Positions 37,480-46,873 of a stretch of DNA of 64,000 nucleotides are shown here, piece after piece. The translations under genes were made by a program, and so were the position numbers. The number at the start of each line of letters is the position of its first letter. Position 1 is the stretch's first letter. Source of the stretch: Planctomycetota bacterium (GTDB lineage: Bacteria > Planctomycetota > Phycisphaerae > Phycisphaerales > UBA1924); contig CAUJHH010000074.1 in NCBI GenBank assembly GCA_963204725.1, positions 33,090-97,089 on the forward strand. The letters are read 5' to 3'. The notes beneath the pieces are model-generated. The model searched no databases. It was not told the origin of the DNA and saw nothing but the letters and a program-made list of their open reading frames with translations.

Positions 37480-40320
37480 TCACACCCCGACCTCGTCCGT
37501 GATCGGCTCCACGGACTCCTCGCCTGCGCCGCCGTCCGGCGTGATCCCCGCCAGCGCATCGACCGTCGGCGCGCTCGCCAGCGGCTTGCCCGCGGCGTCC
37601 GTCAGCGCCTTGCCATCCGTCGTCTTGATGATCGGAGCGCGATTCGCCGCGTCGTGCGCCTCAAGCTTCTTCAGGAGATCAGTGCGGACCGCCTCGTCCA
37701 ACTCGGCCCACTTCCCCCTGCCGCGGCACTTGGGGAACCGCGAGCACCCGAGCCACGGGCCTCGCACGCCCGAGCGGAGATTGAGCGGTGATTGGCACGT
37801 CGGGCACGGCAACTCCGTCAGGTACGCCGGGGGCGATGGCGCAACAACCTTGCCCTTGCGATCGATGTTCAGAATGCCGTCGCACGGCTGGTCCTTGTCG
37901 CCATACCGAGAGCAGCCGAGGAACGGCCCGAAGCGACCAACGCGCTTGTTCATCGGCGCGCCGCACTTGGGACACGCAATCGGCACGGTCTGGGCCGCCG
38001 GACGGGGGACGCCCTCGCGATCCACCGGGCTCGCATACTTGCACTCGGGATAGGTCGAACAGGAGAGGAACCGCCCGTTCTTGCCGAATCGATAGACCGT
38101 CGGCGATCCGCACGTCGGGCAGCGATACTCATCCGGCGCGGGCACCAGCTCCGCCTTCGCGTGACCCATCGTCTCGTGCGCATGCTCCAGTGCCTCGGTG
38201 AAGGGGCCGTAGAAGCGGTTGAGCATCTCGACCCAGTCGAGGTGCTCCTCCTCAACCTTGTCGAGCTCCGCCTCCATCTGGCGTGTGTACCCGACATCCA
38301 TGATCTTTGGGAACGCCTCGATCAGCTTGTCCGTGACGACCTCGCCCAGATCCGATGCGTAGAACCGGCGCTCGAGCTGCTCGACGTAGTTGCGATCCTG
38401 GATCACGCTGATGATCGACGCGTACGTCGACGGACGCCCGATCCCCTCGGACTCGAGCATCTTGATCAGCGACGCCTCCGTATACCTCGCCGGCGGGCTC
38501 GTGAACTTCTGCGTCGGCTCGATCTCGAAGGGCGCGAGTCGCTGCTTTTCCGCCACCGCCGGCAGGATCTGCTCGTCCGCCGCCCGGGGCACGCCCGAGA
38601 CCTTATAGAAGCCATCGAAGACCAGCGTGCGTCCCGTTGCGCGGAACGTCACCGGCCGCTTCGGGTCCTTGCCGCCCCGGATCATCACGCCCGTCGAGTC
38701 CCACTGGGCCGGCGTCATCTGGCAGGAGACAAACCGCTCCCAGATCATCGTGTACAGCCGGAACTGGTCGTCCGACAGCGCGCGCCTCACGCGCGAGGGC
38801 GGATACTCCAGCGACGTCGGCCGGATCGCCTCGTGCGCTTCCTGCGCGCCCTTGTTCGAAGACGAGTAGAAGTTCGGCTTCTCCGGCAGGTACTTCTCGC
38901 CGTACGTGCGCTGGATGTACCCGCGCACCATCTCCAGCGCATCGCGCGAAATGTTCGTCGAGTCCGTACGCATGTAGGTGATCAGACCGACCGGTCCCTC
39001 GCCGGGGATCTCCACGCCCTCGTAGAGCTGCTGCGCCGCCCGCATCGTGCGCTGCGCGCCGAAGCCAAGCCGATTGGACCCCGCCTGCTGCAGCGTGCTC
39101 GTGATGTACGGCGCGCCCGGGCGAGAGCTCGTCCGCTTGGTCTCGATCCCCACCACCTCGTAGGGCGTGGTCGGGTCGACATCGCCAGTGATCGTCCGCA
39201 CGTGCTGCGCCGGGCCCTTGCCCTTGGGGTCATTCTTCGCCTCGACGCGAATGTTCCTCAGGCCCGCAAGCTCCGCGATCTCGCGCGTCCGCTTGGCGAG
39301 CTGCTCGCCCGACTCGTTCTTCTGCGCCTCGAGTGAAACCTTCTCGCCGCCCAGCTCGACAAACTCGGCACCGAACCCGCCCTGCTCGCCCAGCCACGCG
39401 TTCCGCGCCTTGACGGTGGGGGGGTTTCCCTTCTCGTCGCGCGTCAGCAGGAACTTGGACCAGTCCGCCGCGAGCCCGGTCGCCTTCGCGATCTCCGGCG
39501 TGAAGAGCGCGCCGATCGACCAGAGCTCGTCCGGCACGAACGCGCGGATCTCCCGCTCGCGCTCGACCACAAGGCGCACCGCAACCGACTGCACACGCCC
39601 CGCCGACAGCCCCCGCGCCACCTTCTTCCAGAGCAGCGGTGACACCTGATACCCCACGATGCGATCCAGGATCCGGCGCGCCTGCTGCGCGTTCACGCGG
39701 TCCTCGTCGATCGGGTGCGGGTTGCCGAAGGCCTTCTCAATCTCCCCCTTCGTGATCGCGGGGAAGACCACGCGCTTCGCGCTCTTGGAGTCGACGCCCA
39801 GTTCCTGAGCCAGATGCCACGCGATCGCCTCGCCCTCGCGATCCAAGTCCGTTGCGAACCAGACCTCGTGTCCCGAGGCCAGGCACTCCTTGGCCGCACG
39901 CTTCAGTTCGGTAATGACCTTGTCCTTGCCTGCGAGCACCTCGTACGTCGGGTTGAACCCGCGCTCAAGGTCCACACCAGGCACCGGGCTCTTCACGCCC
40001 TTGGGGTTCTTGCTCGGCAGATCGCGCACGTGGCCGATCGACGCCACCACCAGATACCCCGGACCCAGGTACTTATTGATGGTCTTGGCCTTCGACGGCG
40101 ACTCGACGATCACAAGGTGGCGACCCTTGCCATCCCCCGCCTTCAGCCCCAGCCCGCGTGAGGGCCCGAACCGTCCCCCGCCGCGGCCGCCTCGTCCGCC
40201 TCGCCCGCCTCTTCCACCCTTGGCTCCGCTGGCGGCCGCCCCATCCGATTCGGGCGCACCCGCAGCGTTCGGCTTCGCCGCTCGCTTCGTCCCACCCGCT
40301 TTTGAGGCCCGCTTGGCCAT
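37480..40320 (-). CDS. topA: DNA topoisomerase I (type IA)
   Basis: TopA relaxes negatively supercoiled DNA through a 5'-phosphotyrosine link. The 946-residue protein has the Toprim domain with VESPSKAKTINKYLG near residue 73 and DLDREGEAIAWHL near 157, and the active-site Tyr in GLITYMRTDSTNIS near 450. Three C-terminal zinc ribbons follow at about 745-900, each of the form CPxC...C...C (CPTCGSP, CPKCGAP, CPTCQSP). The N-terminal 65 residues are a disordered extension with an RGG tract, unusual for this enzyme. AAGGA lies 5 bases before the ATG. Confidence 0.95.
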   Translation of the reverse strand: MAKRASKAGGTKRAAKPNAAGAPESDGAAASGAKGGRGGRGGRGGRGGGRFGPSRGLGLKAGDGKGRHLVIVESPSKAKTINKYLGPGYLVVASIGHVRDLPSKNPKGVKSPVPGVDLERGFNPTYEVLAGKDKVITELKRAAKECLASGHEVWFATDLDREGEAIAWHLAQELGVDSKSAKRVVFPAITKGEIEKAFGNPHPIDEDRVNAQQARRILDRIVGYQVSPLLWKKVARGLSAGRVQSVAVRLVVEREREIRAFVPDELWSIGALFTPEIAKATGLAADWSKFLLTRDEKGNPPTVKARNAWLGEQGGFGAEFVELGGEKVSLEAQKNESGEQLAKRTREIAELAGLRNIRVEAKNDPKGKGPAQHVRTITGDVDPTTPYEVVGIETKRTSSRPGAPYITSTLQQAGSNRLGFGAQRTMRAAQQLYEGVEIPGEGPVGLITYMRTDSTNISRDALEMVRGYIQRTYGEKYLPEKPNFYSSSNKGAQEAHEAIRPTSLEYPPSRVRRALSDDQFRLYTMIWERFVSCQMTPAQWDSTGVMIRGGKDPKRPVTFRATGRTLVFDGFYKVSGVPRAADEQILPAVAEKQRLAPFEIEPTQKFTSPPARYTEASLIKMLESEGIGRPSTYASIISVIQDRNYVEQLERRFYASDLGEVVTDKLIEAFPKIMDVGYTRQMEAELDKVEEEHLDWVEMLNRFYGPFTEALEHAHETMGHAKAELVPAPDEYRCPTCGSPTVYRFGKNGRFLSCSTYPECKYASPVDREGVPRPAAQTVPIACPKCGAPMNKRVGRFGPFLGCSRYGDKDQPCDGILNIDRKGKVVAPSPPAYLTELPCPTCQSPLNLRSGVRGPWLGCSRFPKCRGRGKWAELDEAVRTDLLKKLEAHDAANRAPIIKTTDGKALTDAAGKPLASAPTVDALAGITPDGGAGEESVEPITDEVGV

Positions 40321-40573
40321 GTGTCCTTACCGATCGAACCTTTGTCGATCCAAACTTCATACAAACCGGGTCGACCACAGTGCTCTCAGGGCATCCCCAC
40401 GGTGCCGGGCACGGTGGAGAGAGAAGCCCGAGCAAGCCGCTGAGTCAAGTGAAAGCCCGCCACCATCGCATCCTGAACGCACGATCGACCCCCTCAGCGC
40501 GCCCCAGACGCCATGTGTCGCGCAATGATCGTACGACATACGGCAAATCCCCATTTATGGGGATGTTTGTGGA

Positions 40574-42277
40574 TCACACCACGCAGAGCACGACGATTGT
40601 GATGTCGTCCGGCCTGGGCATGAGTCCGGCGAACTGGCGAACGGTCCACATCAGGTGGTCCATCACTCGAGCCGCCGTCACAGTTCGGGCCGGCTCCCTG
40701 GCGATCAGCTCGCGGACAGATTCTTCCAGACGCTTCCGTCCGAGTTTCTCGCCGGCGAAGTTGCGTGCATCCATTAACCCGTCGGTGTAGGCCACCACGA
40801 CATCGCCCCGTTGGAGGTCGAAGACCACACGCTCGTAGACCTCGGTCGGATCGATGCCGAGAACCAGGCCGCCGCCCCGGAGTTCCACCAACTGTGCCTC
40901 GTCATTTCCACCTCCGCGCCGCACGACGAACGTCGGTTCATGCCCCGCCGAGACATAGGTGAGGCGCAGCGATTGCGGATCGACCACGCCGTACCACGCG
41001 CTGGCGAACTCGCTCTCCAGCGTGTCGCGGCAGAGCGCGCGATTCACCAGCCCCATGACATCGTTGATGTGGTAGACGTCCTGCACATGGGCACGGAGCG
41101 TGGCGCGAACGTGCGACATCAGCAACGCCGCCGCGATCCCCTTGCCGACCACATCGCCCACCACCATCCCGATCTGGTTGCCCAGCTCGAACACGTCATA
41201 GAAATCTCCGCCCAGTTCCAGCGATGGCTCGTACCGTGCCGCGATGTCCAGCCCCGGAGCCGCGGGGAGCGAGCGTGGCAGCATCCGCCGTTGCACGTCG
41301 CTCGCGATCGCCAGTTGGCGCTGCACGATCTTCTCATGGTCTTCGATGCGGAAGAGTCGCGCCTGGTCCACCGCCGCCGCCGCCTGGTGCCCGATCGATC
41401 GGATCAGCCGGTTGTCCCACTCGGTGAATACGCGGGGCGACTTGGCGTACAAGCGGATCACGCCGATTGGACGCCCGCGGATGACCAGCCCCGCGTTGAT
41501 GAACGATCGCACGCCCTCGGCCCGGACCTGGTCGGGGATGAGCACGCGCGGGTCGTTGAGCAGATCGCTCGACGTGACGACCTCACCGCGCAGGGCAAGG
41601 CGATCGAACTCTCGCCCCTTGGAGAGTGGCAGCGAGCTGTGGATCCACGCGTCGCTGAGCCCGCTCGCAGCAGCGTGGCGAAGATCCTCCTCGCTGTCCT
41701 TCGCAACACCGTCCGCGTTGTCCGGCAGCAGCACAACATTCCCACAATCCAGCCCGAGCGCATCGAGCGCGGACTCGAGCGCGATCTGGAGGATCTGCTC
41801 GATCCCGCCCCTGGCCTGCACGAGCAGCCCGCTCAGCCGATAGAGCGCGCCGATCTCCTTGATCCGATGGCGAAGCTCCTCGTCGTCCGTGCAAAGCTCG
41901 CTGACGGCGGCTCCAACGTGCGTCAGCGCGTGGGCGGCCTGCGACCACGCATCGGAGCCGAGTCGCGGCTCGCCGGGTGCGAGCACGATCGCGCCGATCT
42001 GGTCGTTGCCGAGTCGAAGCGGGACCGCGTGCGAGCCCTCGGCAATCGGAGTCGGTTCGTCCATGACACGCCACGGCGTGCGATCATCGCCGGGAACGAT
42101 GGGGCGATCGATCTCGTCACGAAGCTGCACGCGCACATCGAGCAGCCGCGAGAGTTCATCGCAGAGCCGGGCGAGCGATCCGTCGCTCAGGAATTCTCGA
42201 ATCGAACGGCGCCGGGTCGCTTGCTCGTGTGGAAGCGACCCCGGCTCCAGAGACGCGGACGATGAGTCAGCCGCCAC
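40574..42277 (-). CDS. GAF-domain SpoIIE/RsbU-type PP2C phosphatase
   Basis: This 567-residue cytoplasmic protein senses a signal and dephosphorylates an anti-sigma-factor antagonist, as RsbU does. Residues about 130-300 form a GAF domain (IEQILQIALESALDALGL; RPIGVIRLYAKSPR). The PPM/SpoIIE domain begins near 335 with LDIAARYEPSLELGGDFYD and includes VGDVVGKGIAAALLMS, VSAGHEPTF and VVAYTDGLMDARN, with the Asp residues that bind Mn. It starts with GTG inside the end of the upstream gene (11-base overlap), so translation is coupled. No anti-sigma gene is nearby. Confidence 0.9.
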   Translation of the reverse strand: MAADSSSASLEPGSLPHEQATRRRSIREFLSDGSLARLCDELSRLLDVRVQLRDEIDRPIVPGDDRTPWRVMDEPTPIAEGSHAVPLRLGNDQIGAIVLAPGEPRLGSDAWSQAAHALTHVGAAVSELCTDDEELRHRIKEIGALYRLSGLLVQARGGIEQILQIALESALDALGLDCGNVVLLPDNADGVAKDSEEDLRHAAASGLSDAWIHSSLPLSKGREFDRLALRGEVVTSSDLLNDPRVLIPDQVRAEGVRSFINAGLVIRGRPIGVIRLYAKSPRVFTEWDNRLIRSIGHQAAAAVDQARLFRIEDHEKIVQRQLAIASDVQRRMLPRSLPAAPGLDIAARYEPSLELGGDFYDVFELGNQIGMVVGDVVGKGIAAALLMSHVRATLRAHVQDVYHINDVMGLVNRALCRDTLESEFASAWYGVVDPQSLRLTYVSAGHEPTFVVRRGGGNDEAQLVELRGGGLVLGIDPTEVYERVVFDLQRGDVVVAYTDGLMDARNFAGEKLGRKRLEESVRELIAREPARTVTAARVMDHLMWTVRQFAGLMPRPDDITIVVLCVV

Positions 42278-44006
42278 CCGGCGCTCCCCCCGCGTTTCCG
42301 GCGGGCTCGTTCTGAATCGGAGTGGCCTGGCCCGAGCGATCCAGGATCGGGATCCAGATCCGTCTCACGAGCTCGACAAATCGAGCGTCGACCGGGTTCG
42401 ACGCGCCGAATGCCAGACGGTCGACCGCCGCGAGCCCCTCGAGCGTCGCACCCTTGTCCTTCGTCTGGAACCCGAGGTACGCGAGCAGGATCGCCGACTC
42501 GTACCCGAGCCGGTCCGCGTTCGCGATGTTGGTCCTCAGATCTGTCATGATCTGCGTGCAACGCGCCGGAGACGGGAGCAGACTCTGCGCGTAACGCTCG
42601 CCGATCACCTGGGGCGAGGCGCCGAGCGTCGTCCGCAGATTGAGAGCCGCCGAGAGGAACATCCCCGCGCCGAGCTGCGCATGCACGCGCCCCATCGACG
42701 CCGAAACGTCGCCCGGCCGGAGCGTCAGACACATGGAGAACGCCTCTTCGGCGTCAAAGTACCTGCCGGTTGCGAGCGCGTCTTCGCCCCGACGCATCCG
42801 CTCGCCAAAGGCCCCGAGGCGACCCTCGGAAGTGAGCAGCAACTTGTCCGATTCGCCCGCCTGACGCAGGATCATGTCGATCGTCGACTGGTTGTAGAGG
42901 CGCACCGGCTCCGGCGCGGCGGCATCAACCGGCAGCGCCGGGGCGCTCGGTGTGCCCGTGGGCAGCAGCATCGTGCTCGGGTCGGTCTGCCCCTCAAGTT
43001 TCGCCCGGATCTCGTCGAGCTGCTTCTGCCAATTGTCGACATCGCCCGAAGGACCAGCGCCCGCCGTCGTTCCCGTCTGGCTCTTGTACCGATCCATGAG
43101 CGAGTCGTACGCCGTCTTGGCCTGCGGCATCGCCGACTTGGGCGCGGCAGAATTCGTCAGGTTCGCCTGGTTCGAGATGCGCGTACCGGCCGGGTTCGTC
43201 GCCGTGGCGTATCCCTGCGCCGTCGGATCGATCGACTTCCCGTCTGGTCCAACCGTTGTCGCGCGAACGCCCCGCAGGCTGGATGCCGTCAGACTCGTGA
43301 TCGAGCCATCGCTCTCGCGTCGCTGCCCGACGAGCGAGGGTGAGAACGACTGGCTCGTTGTGTATGCCGATGTGGACCGCAGCGAGCCCGCGCCGAACGA
43401 GCTGATCGAGGAGATATCTCTGGAGTCCGAGTAGTCGGTGCGCAGATCAAGCACGTCCGAGCTGCCAATGCCGAGCGAAGAGTTCCGTCGCGCTCCAGTC
43501 GAGTTCTCTCCAAGGAAGTCGGACCCCGTCGCGCCCGCTCCCGCGCGCTGGACAAGCAACCCCCCCTGATTCACCGATCTGTTGCTCGCGGCGGACTCGA
43601 GCACCGAGCCGCCCGAGTTTGACGTGAGCCCGAACTGATTCTGGAGCCCGCCGATCCCTCGGAGTGTCCCCTGCGAGAATCGATTCTGGAAGCTGGTGTC
43701 ACGCCGGAAGGAGTAGATGTCATCGGAGCCGAGATCCCCCCGAAAGTCCGAACTCCCCGTGTAGCCGATATCGCCCCGGAACGCCTTGCCACCCGCCACA
43801 TTGCCCGTCACGACCGCGTTCCGAAGGCGCAGGTTGTTGGTGAACGCCCCGCGCGATCCGCCACCGCTGTTGTAATTCGATTGCGTGCTCAGACTCCGGT
43901 CCAGACGCCGCCCGTCACCCAGAGCGTTCTGCGCCACGGCGGGCGCGGCACAAACCGATATCGCCAGCCCGGCAAGCCAGGTAAGCGTGAGTGTCTGTGG
44001 TCGCAT
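42267..44006 (-). CDS. Exported protein with TPR-like C-terminal region
   Basis: This 579-residue protein has a signal peptide (about residues 1-25, ending in VAQ). Residues 25-260 are low-complexity, with repeated Ser/Gly/Asn/Asp/Arg blocks (for example SSDFRGDLGSDDIYSFRRD), and probably disordered. The C-terminal 200 residues are helical with TPR-like units (TGRYFDAEEAFSMCLTLRPG). The end is Gly-rich (GGAPGGG). The start at 44006 follows AAGGAG by 7 bases. It overlaps the GAF-phosphatase gene, so the two probably act in one envelope-signalling pathway. The family is not recognised. Confidence 0.68.
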   Translation of the reverse strand: MRPQTLTLTWLAGLAISVCAAPAVAQNALGDGRRLDRSLSTQSNYNSGGGSRGAFTNNLRLRNAVVTGNVAGGKAFRGDIGYTGSSDFRGDLGSDDIYSFRRDTSFQNRFSQGTLRGIGGLQNQFGLTSNSGGSVLESAASNRSVNQGGLLVQRAGAGATGSDFLGENSTGARRNSSLGIGSSDVLDLRTDYSDSRDISSISSFGAGSLRSTSAYTTSQSFSPSLVGQRRESDGSITSLTASSLRGVRATTVGPDGKSIDPTAQGYATATNPAGTRISNQANLTNSAAPKSAMPQAKTAYDSLMDRYKSQTGTTAGAGPSGDVDNWQKQLDEIRAKLEGQTDPSTMLLPTGTPSAPALPVDAAAPEPVRLYNQSTIDMILRQAGESDKLLLTSEGRLGAFGERMRRGEDALATGRYFDAEEAFSMCLTLRPGDVSASMGRVHAQLGAGMFLSAALNLRTTLGASPQVIGERYAQSLLPSPARCTQIMTDLRTNIANADRLGYESAILLAYLGFQTKDKGATLEGLAAVDRLAFGASNPVDARFVELVRRIWIPILDRSGQATPIQNEPAGNAGGAPGGG

Positions 44007-44085
44007 GTCGGTCTCCTTGCTCGATCGACGCGGGTGAGTTCTCACCCGCTGGAGGCCATCCTCCATCTATCCATTCGTCCTGTTC

Positions 44086-44108
44086 GGGGAGGTGTGTTCG
44101 CCCTCCCC
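44086..44108. promoter_or_regulatory. Inverted repeat in the divergent metG control region
   Basis: GGGGAGG (44086-44092) is mirrored by CCTCCCC (44102-44108) around a 9-base centre. It lies midway between the divergent starts at 44006 and 44246, so it could act on either gene as an operator or as a leader hairpin. Confidence 0.35.
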
Positions 44109-44245
44109 AATCATTGTATCGGTTTGGACACCTCCCACCTCCCGAACCTTTGGACTCTGGCGCGAAGGAATCATGTCCGCGGCATCCAAACCCCTACCAT
44201 CCGCGCCAGAACGGTCAGAGTGAGCCCCGGCCAGGAGTTGGATCC

Positions 44246-46129
44246 ATGCCCGCCGAATCCGCGACGCCTCTCTATATCACCACACCCATCTACTACGTCA
44301 ACGACCGACCCCACATCGGCCACTGCTACACCACCCTGGTCGGCGATGTCGCCGCCCGAATGGCTCGACTCATCGGCCACGACACCTTTTTCCTCACCGG
44401 AACCGACGAGCACGCGGAAAAGGTCGTCGCCTCCGCCACCCAGCGCGGCCTGACCCCGATCCAATGGGCCGATCAGAACGCCGCCGAGTTCCGGGCCGCC
44501 TTCAAGGCCATGAACTTCTCCAACGACGACTTCGTCCGCACCACCGAAGAACGCCACATCATCCGCGCCTCGGCCTACATCGAGAGACTCGTCAAATCCG
44601 GCGACATCGCGCTCGGCGACTATGAGGGCTGGTGGGACGCCTCGCAGGAGGAGTACCTCACCGAGACCGTCGCCAAAGAGAACGACTTCAAGAGCCCGGT
44701 GACAAAGAAACCGCTCGAACGCCGCACAGAGAAGAACTACTTTTTCGACCTTCCCAAGTACGGCGAACGCCTCCGCAGCGCGATCGAGAGCAACGAGATC
44801 CGCATCCTCCCCGAGGCCCGCAAGAACGAGGTGCTCGGGCGCATCAAGACGGGCCTGCAACGCGTCCCCGTCAGCCGCGCGATCAAGCCCGGCGACGCCG
44901 ACTGGGGCATCAAGATGCCCGGCGACCCGAACCACCGTGTCTATGTCTGGATCGAGGCCCTCTGCAACTACCTCACTGTCGTCGACACGCCCGAGCGTCG
45001 CAAGTATTGGCCGAAGCCCGAGGGCGGCAAGCCCAACAGCGCCGACGCGTTCACCACCGCCCCCATCATCCACTTCATGGCCAAGGACATCCTCTGGTTC
45101 CACGCCGTGATCTGGCCCGCGATGCTGATGGCCCTCGGTGAGCACGCCCCGAAGACCATCTACGCCCACGCCTACTTCGTCTCCGAGGGCGTGAAGATGT
45201 CCAAGTCGCTCGGCAACTTCATCGAGATCGACCAGCTGAAGGCCTACGCCGATTGGATCGTCGACGCCGAGAAGAAGGACGCGGAGAAGAACGGCCGCCC
45301 GCCCAAGCCGATGGGCGTCGACGCGGTGCGCTGGTTCCTCGCCACGCAGGGCCCGCTCGGCGCGAACGATGCCGACTTTGCCCACGCACGCTTCGTCGAG
45401 GTCTACAACGCCGATCTCGCCAACGGCATCGGCAACTGCGCCAGCCGCGTGGCGAACATGATCGAGAAGTATTTTGATGGTGAAGTGCCCGCGCCTCTGC
45501 CAGACCACTGGTACGACGATCCTCGCGGAGCTGAAGAAATTGGTCCGGGCATGTGGGCTCAACCAAAGGCCTCAGAGAACATCCGTCTGATGCACGTATC
45601 CAGAATCTCGCGGCGATTCGGTTCGCAAATGACACGAAGTGGACTGTTTGAGATGGATCGGTTCGTTGAGGGCGCTCCAAGGGTGGTGCAGTCGGCGATG
45701 GAGTGCGGTGCAATCGATCAGGCAGTAACGACTGGAAAGGCGATTCAGTGGCATGTCGATGAGCTGATCAGCCACACTCGGCCATTCTCGATTGCCAAGG
45801 ATTTGGGCCCGCCTGCGGATTCGGATGGGATTACAAATGAGCAACGGCTCTCGACCATTCTCTATCACTGCGCCGAGGCCCTCCGCATCGCCACCCTCCT
45901 TCTCTACCCCGCCATGCCCGAGAAGATGGCTTCGCTCTGGCGACTCTGGAACTGCTCGCCCCTCACCAACCCGGACGACTGCAACTCCGCCTTCAGGGCC
46001 CCGCTCGCCGAACTCGCCCAGTGGGCCCACCCCGTCTACGGCCTGAAACCCGGCCAGAAGATCGCCAAGGGCGACGCGCTCTTCATGCGCGCCGATCCGA
46101 AGGAGCCCGCGCCGACCAAGCCGCAGTGA
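44246..46129 (+). CDS. metG: Methionyl-tRNA synthetase
   Basis: MetRS charges tRNA-Met with methionine. The 627-residue protein has the HIGH-type motif PHIGHCYTT near residue 18 and KMSKS in GVKMSKSLGN near 318. The region that normally holds zinc knuckles (EGWWDASQEEYLTE to KNYFF) has no Cys. The anticodon-binding helical domain follows from about 380. Between residues 412 and 535 (bases 45478-45850) codon usage and base composition change and a poorly matching insert is present, suggesting a recombined segment. No C-terminal tRNA-binding (MetG dimer) domain. CAGGAG lies 8 bases before the ATG. Confidence 0.93.
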   Translation: MPAESATPLYITTPIYYVNDRPHIGHCYTTLVGDVAARMARLIGHDTFFLTGTDEHAEKVVASATQRGLTPIQWADQNAAEFRAAFKAMNFSNDDFVRTTEERHIIRASAYIERLVKSGDIALGDYEGWWDASQEEYLTETVAKENDFKSPVTKKPLERRTEKNYFFDLPKYGERLRSAIESNEIRILPEARKNEVLGRIKTGLQRVPVSRAIKPGDADWGIKMPGDPNHRVYVWIEALCNYLTVVDTPERRKYWPKPEGGKPNSADAFTTAPIIHFMAKDILWFHAVIWPAMLMALGEHAPKTIYAHAYFVSEGVKMSKSLGNFIEIDQLKAYADWIVDAEKKDAEKNGRPPKPMGVDAVRWFLATQGPLGANDADFAHARFVEVYNADLANGIGNCASRVANMIEKYFDGEVPAPLPDHWYDDPRGAEEIGPGMWAQPKASENIRLMHVSRISRRFGSQMTRSGLFEMDRFVEGAPRVVQSAMECGAIDQAVTTGKAIQWHVDELISHTRPFSIAKDLGPPADSDGITNEQRLSTILYHCAEALRIATLLLYPAMPEKMASLWRLWNCSPLTNPDDCNSAFRAPLAELAQWAHPVYGLKPGQKIAKGDALFMRADPKEPAPTKPQ

Positions 46130-46137
46130 GCTACCCG

Positions 46138-46171
46138 CCATCAAAGCCGCCCGAGCGGGCGGCTTTGATGG
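46138..46171 (+). terminator. 16-bp perfect hairpin after metG
   Basis: The arms 46138-46153 and 46156-46171 (CCATCAAAGCCGCCCG and its complement) are perfectly paired with only two bases between them. It begins 8 bases after the metG stop. There is no T tract. It overlaps an in-frame ATG of the next gene at 46168, which argues for the later start at 46213. Confidence 0.75.
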
Positions 46172-46212
46172 CGCGACCATTCCGCGTGCGTTCCCGCGAC
46201 CTGGAACCGCCC

Positions 46213-46818
46213 ATGCCCGCCCGCCCGCCCCTCTTCTCCTCATTCCTCCTCGTGTCGACCCTCGCCCTCTGCGTGCTGGTCGTGATCCTGACGCGCCAGA
46301 ACCGAGACCTCCGCTCCGAAGCGACCGCCCTGCGGCAACTGAAAGGCGAAGCGGCGCTCCCGCTCGGCGAGATGGTGGCGACGCTCGAGTCCTTCGCGCC
46401 GACCCGTGCCGCCGGGGACCCCTCCGACGCACCAGAAACCGACGCCCTCTCGTTCGCCGACGGCCGACTCGGCACGCTCCTCTACCTCTTCTCCAGCTCA
46501 TGTTCGACGTGCGAGGTTGTCATGCCCCGCATCGCAGCACTCTCCCTGCGCCACAAACCCTCCGGCCTCGAGCTCTTTGCCATCCAGATCGATGCCCAGT
46601 CGCCCGACCAACTCAAGGACGCGGCGCTCGGCGTCCAGGTGCGCGGCGTGCCGAACGCCGAGCGGACGTGGCTGCGCCGCGTTCCACTGGTTCCCTCTAT
46701 CTTGCTCCTCGATCACGAGGGCGTGCTTGTGCAGGGGTGGTATGGCGCGCCCGACGATCGCCAGTGGAGCCACATCGAGCGTGAACTCGCGAAGCTCTCC
46801 GGCGTTGAACCCAAATGA
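46213..46818 (+). CDS. Membrane-anchored thioredoxin-fold protein
   Basis: This 201-residue protein has an N-terminal membrane anchor (about residues 6-29, PPLFSSFLLVSTLALCVLVV), a short coiled linker and a thioredoxin/TlpA-like domain. The redox motif is CSTC at residues 97-100 in FSSSCSTCEVVMPRI, and the cis-Pro region is VPLVPSILLLDHEGVL. Such proteins reduce disulfides or serve cytochrome assembly in the periplasm. An in-frame ATG at 46168 would start in the metG terminator and is rejected. It converges on the Kazal-like gene at a hairpin. Confidence 0.78.
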   Translation: MPARPPLFSSFLLVSTLALCVLVVILTRQNRDLRSEATALRQLKGEAALPLGEMVATLESFAPTRAAGDPSDAPETDALSFADGRLGTLLYLFSSSCSTCEVVMPRIAALSLRHKPSGLELFAIQIDAQSPDQLKDAALGVQVRGVPNAERTWLRRVPLVPSILLLDHEGVLVQGWYGAPDDRQWSHIERELAKLSGVEPK

Positions 46819-46820
46819 CA

Positions 46821-46853
46821 AACGCCCGCGCCGAAGGTCTCGGCACGGGCGTT
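46821..46853. terminator. Bidirectional terminator hairpin
   Basis: The arms 46821-46834 and 46840-46853 (AACGCCCGCGCCGA) pair over 14 bases with one mismatch and a 5-base loop. It lies 3 bases after the thioredoxin-fold gene and 21 bases before the end of the convergent Kazal-like gene. Confidence 0.78.
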
Positions 46854-46873
46854 GGAATCAGCTCCCGACACGA

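Noticed and set aside
46168..46212. Earlier start of the thioredoxin-fold gene
   Set aside because: This ATG lies in the right arm of the metG terminator hairpin, and the membrane anchor begins after the ATG at 46213.
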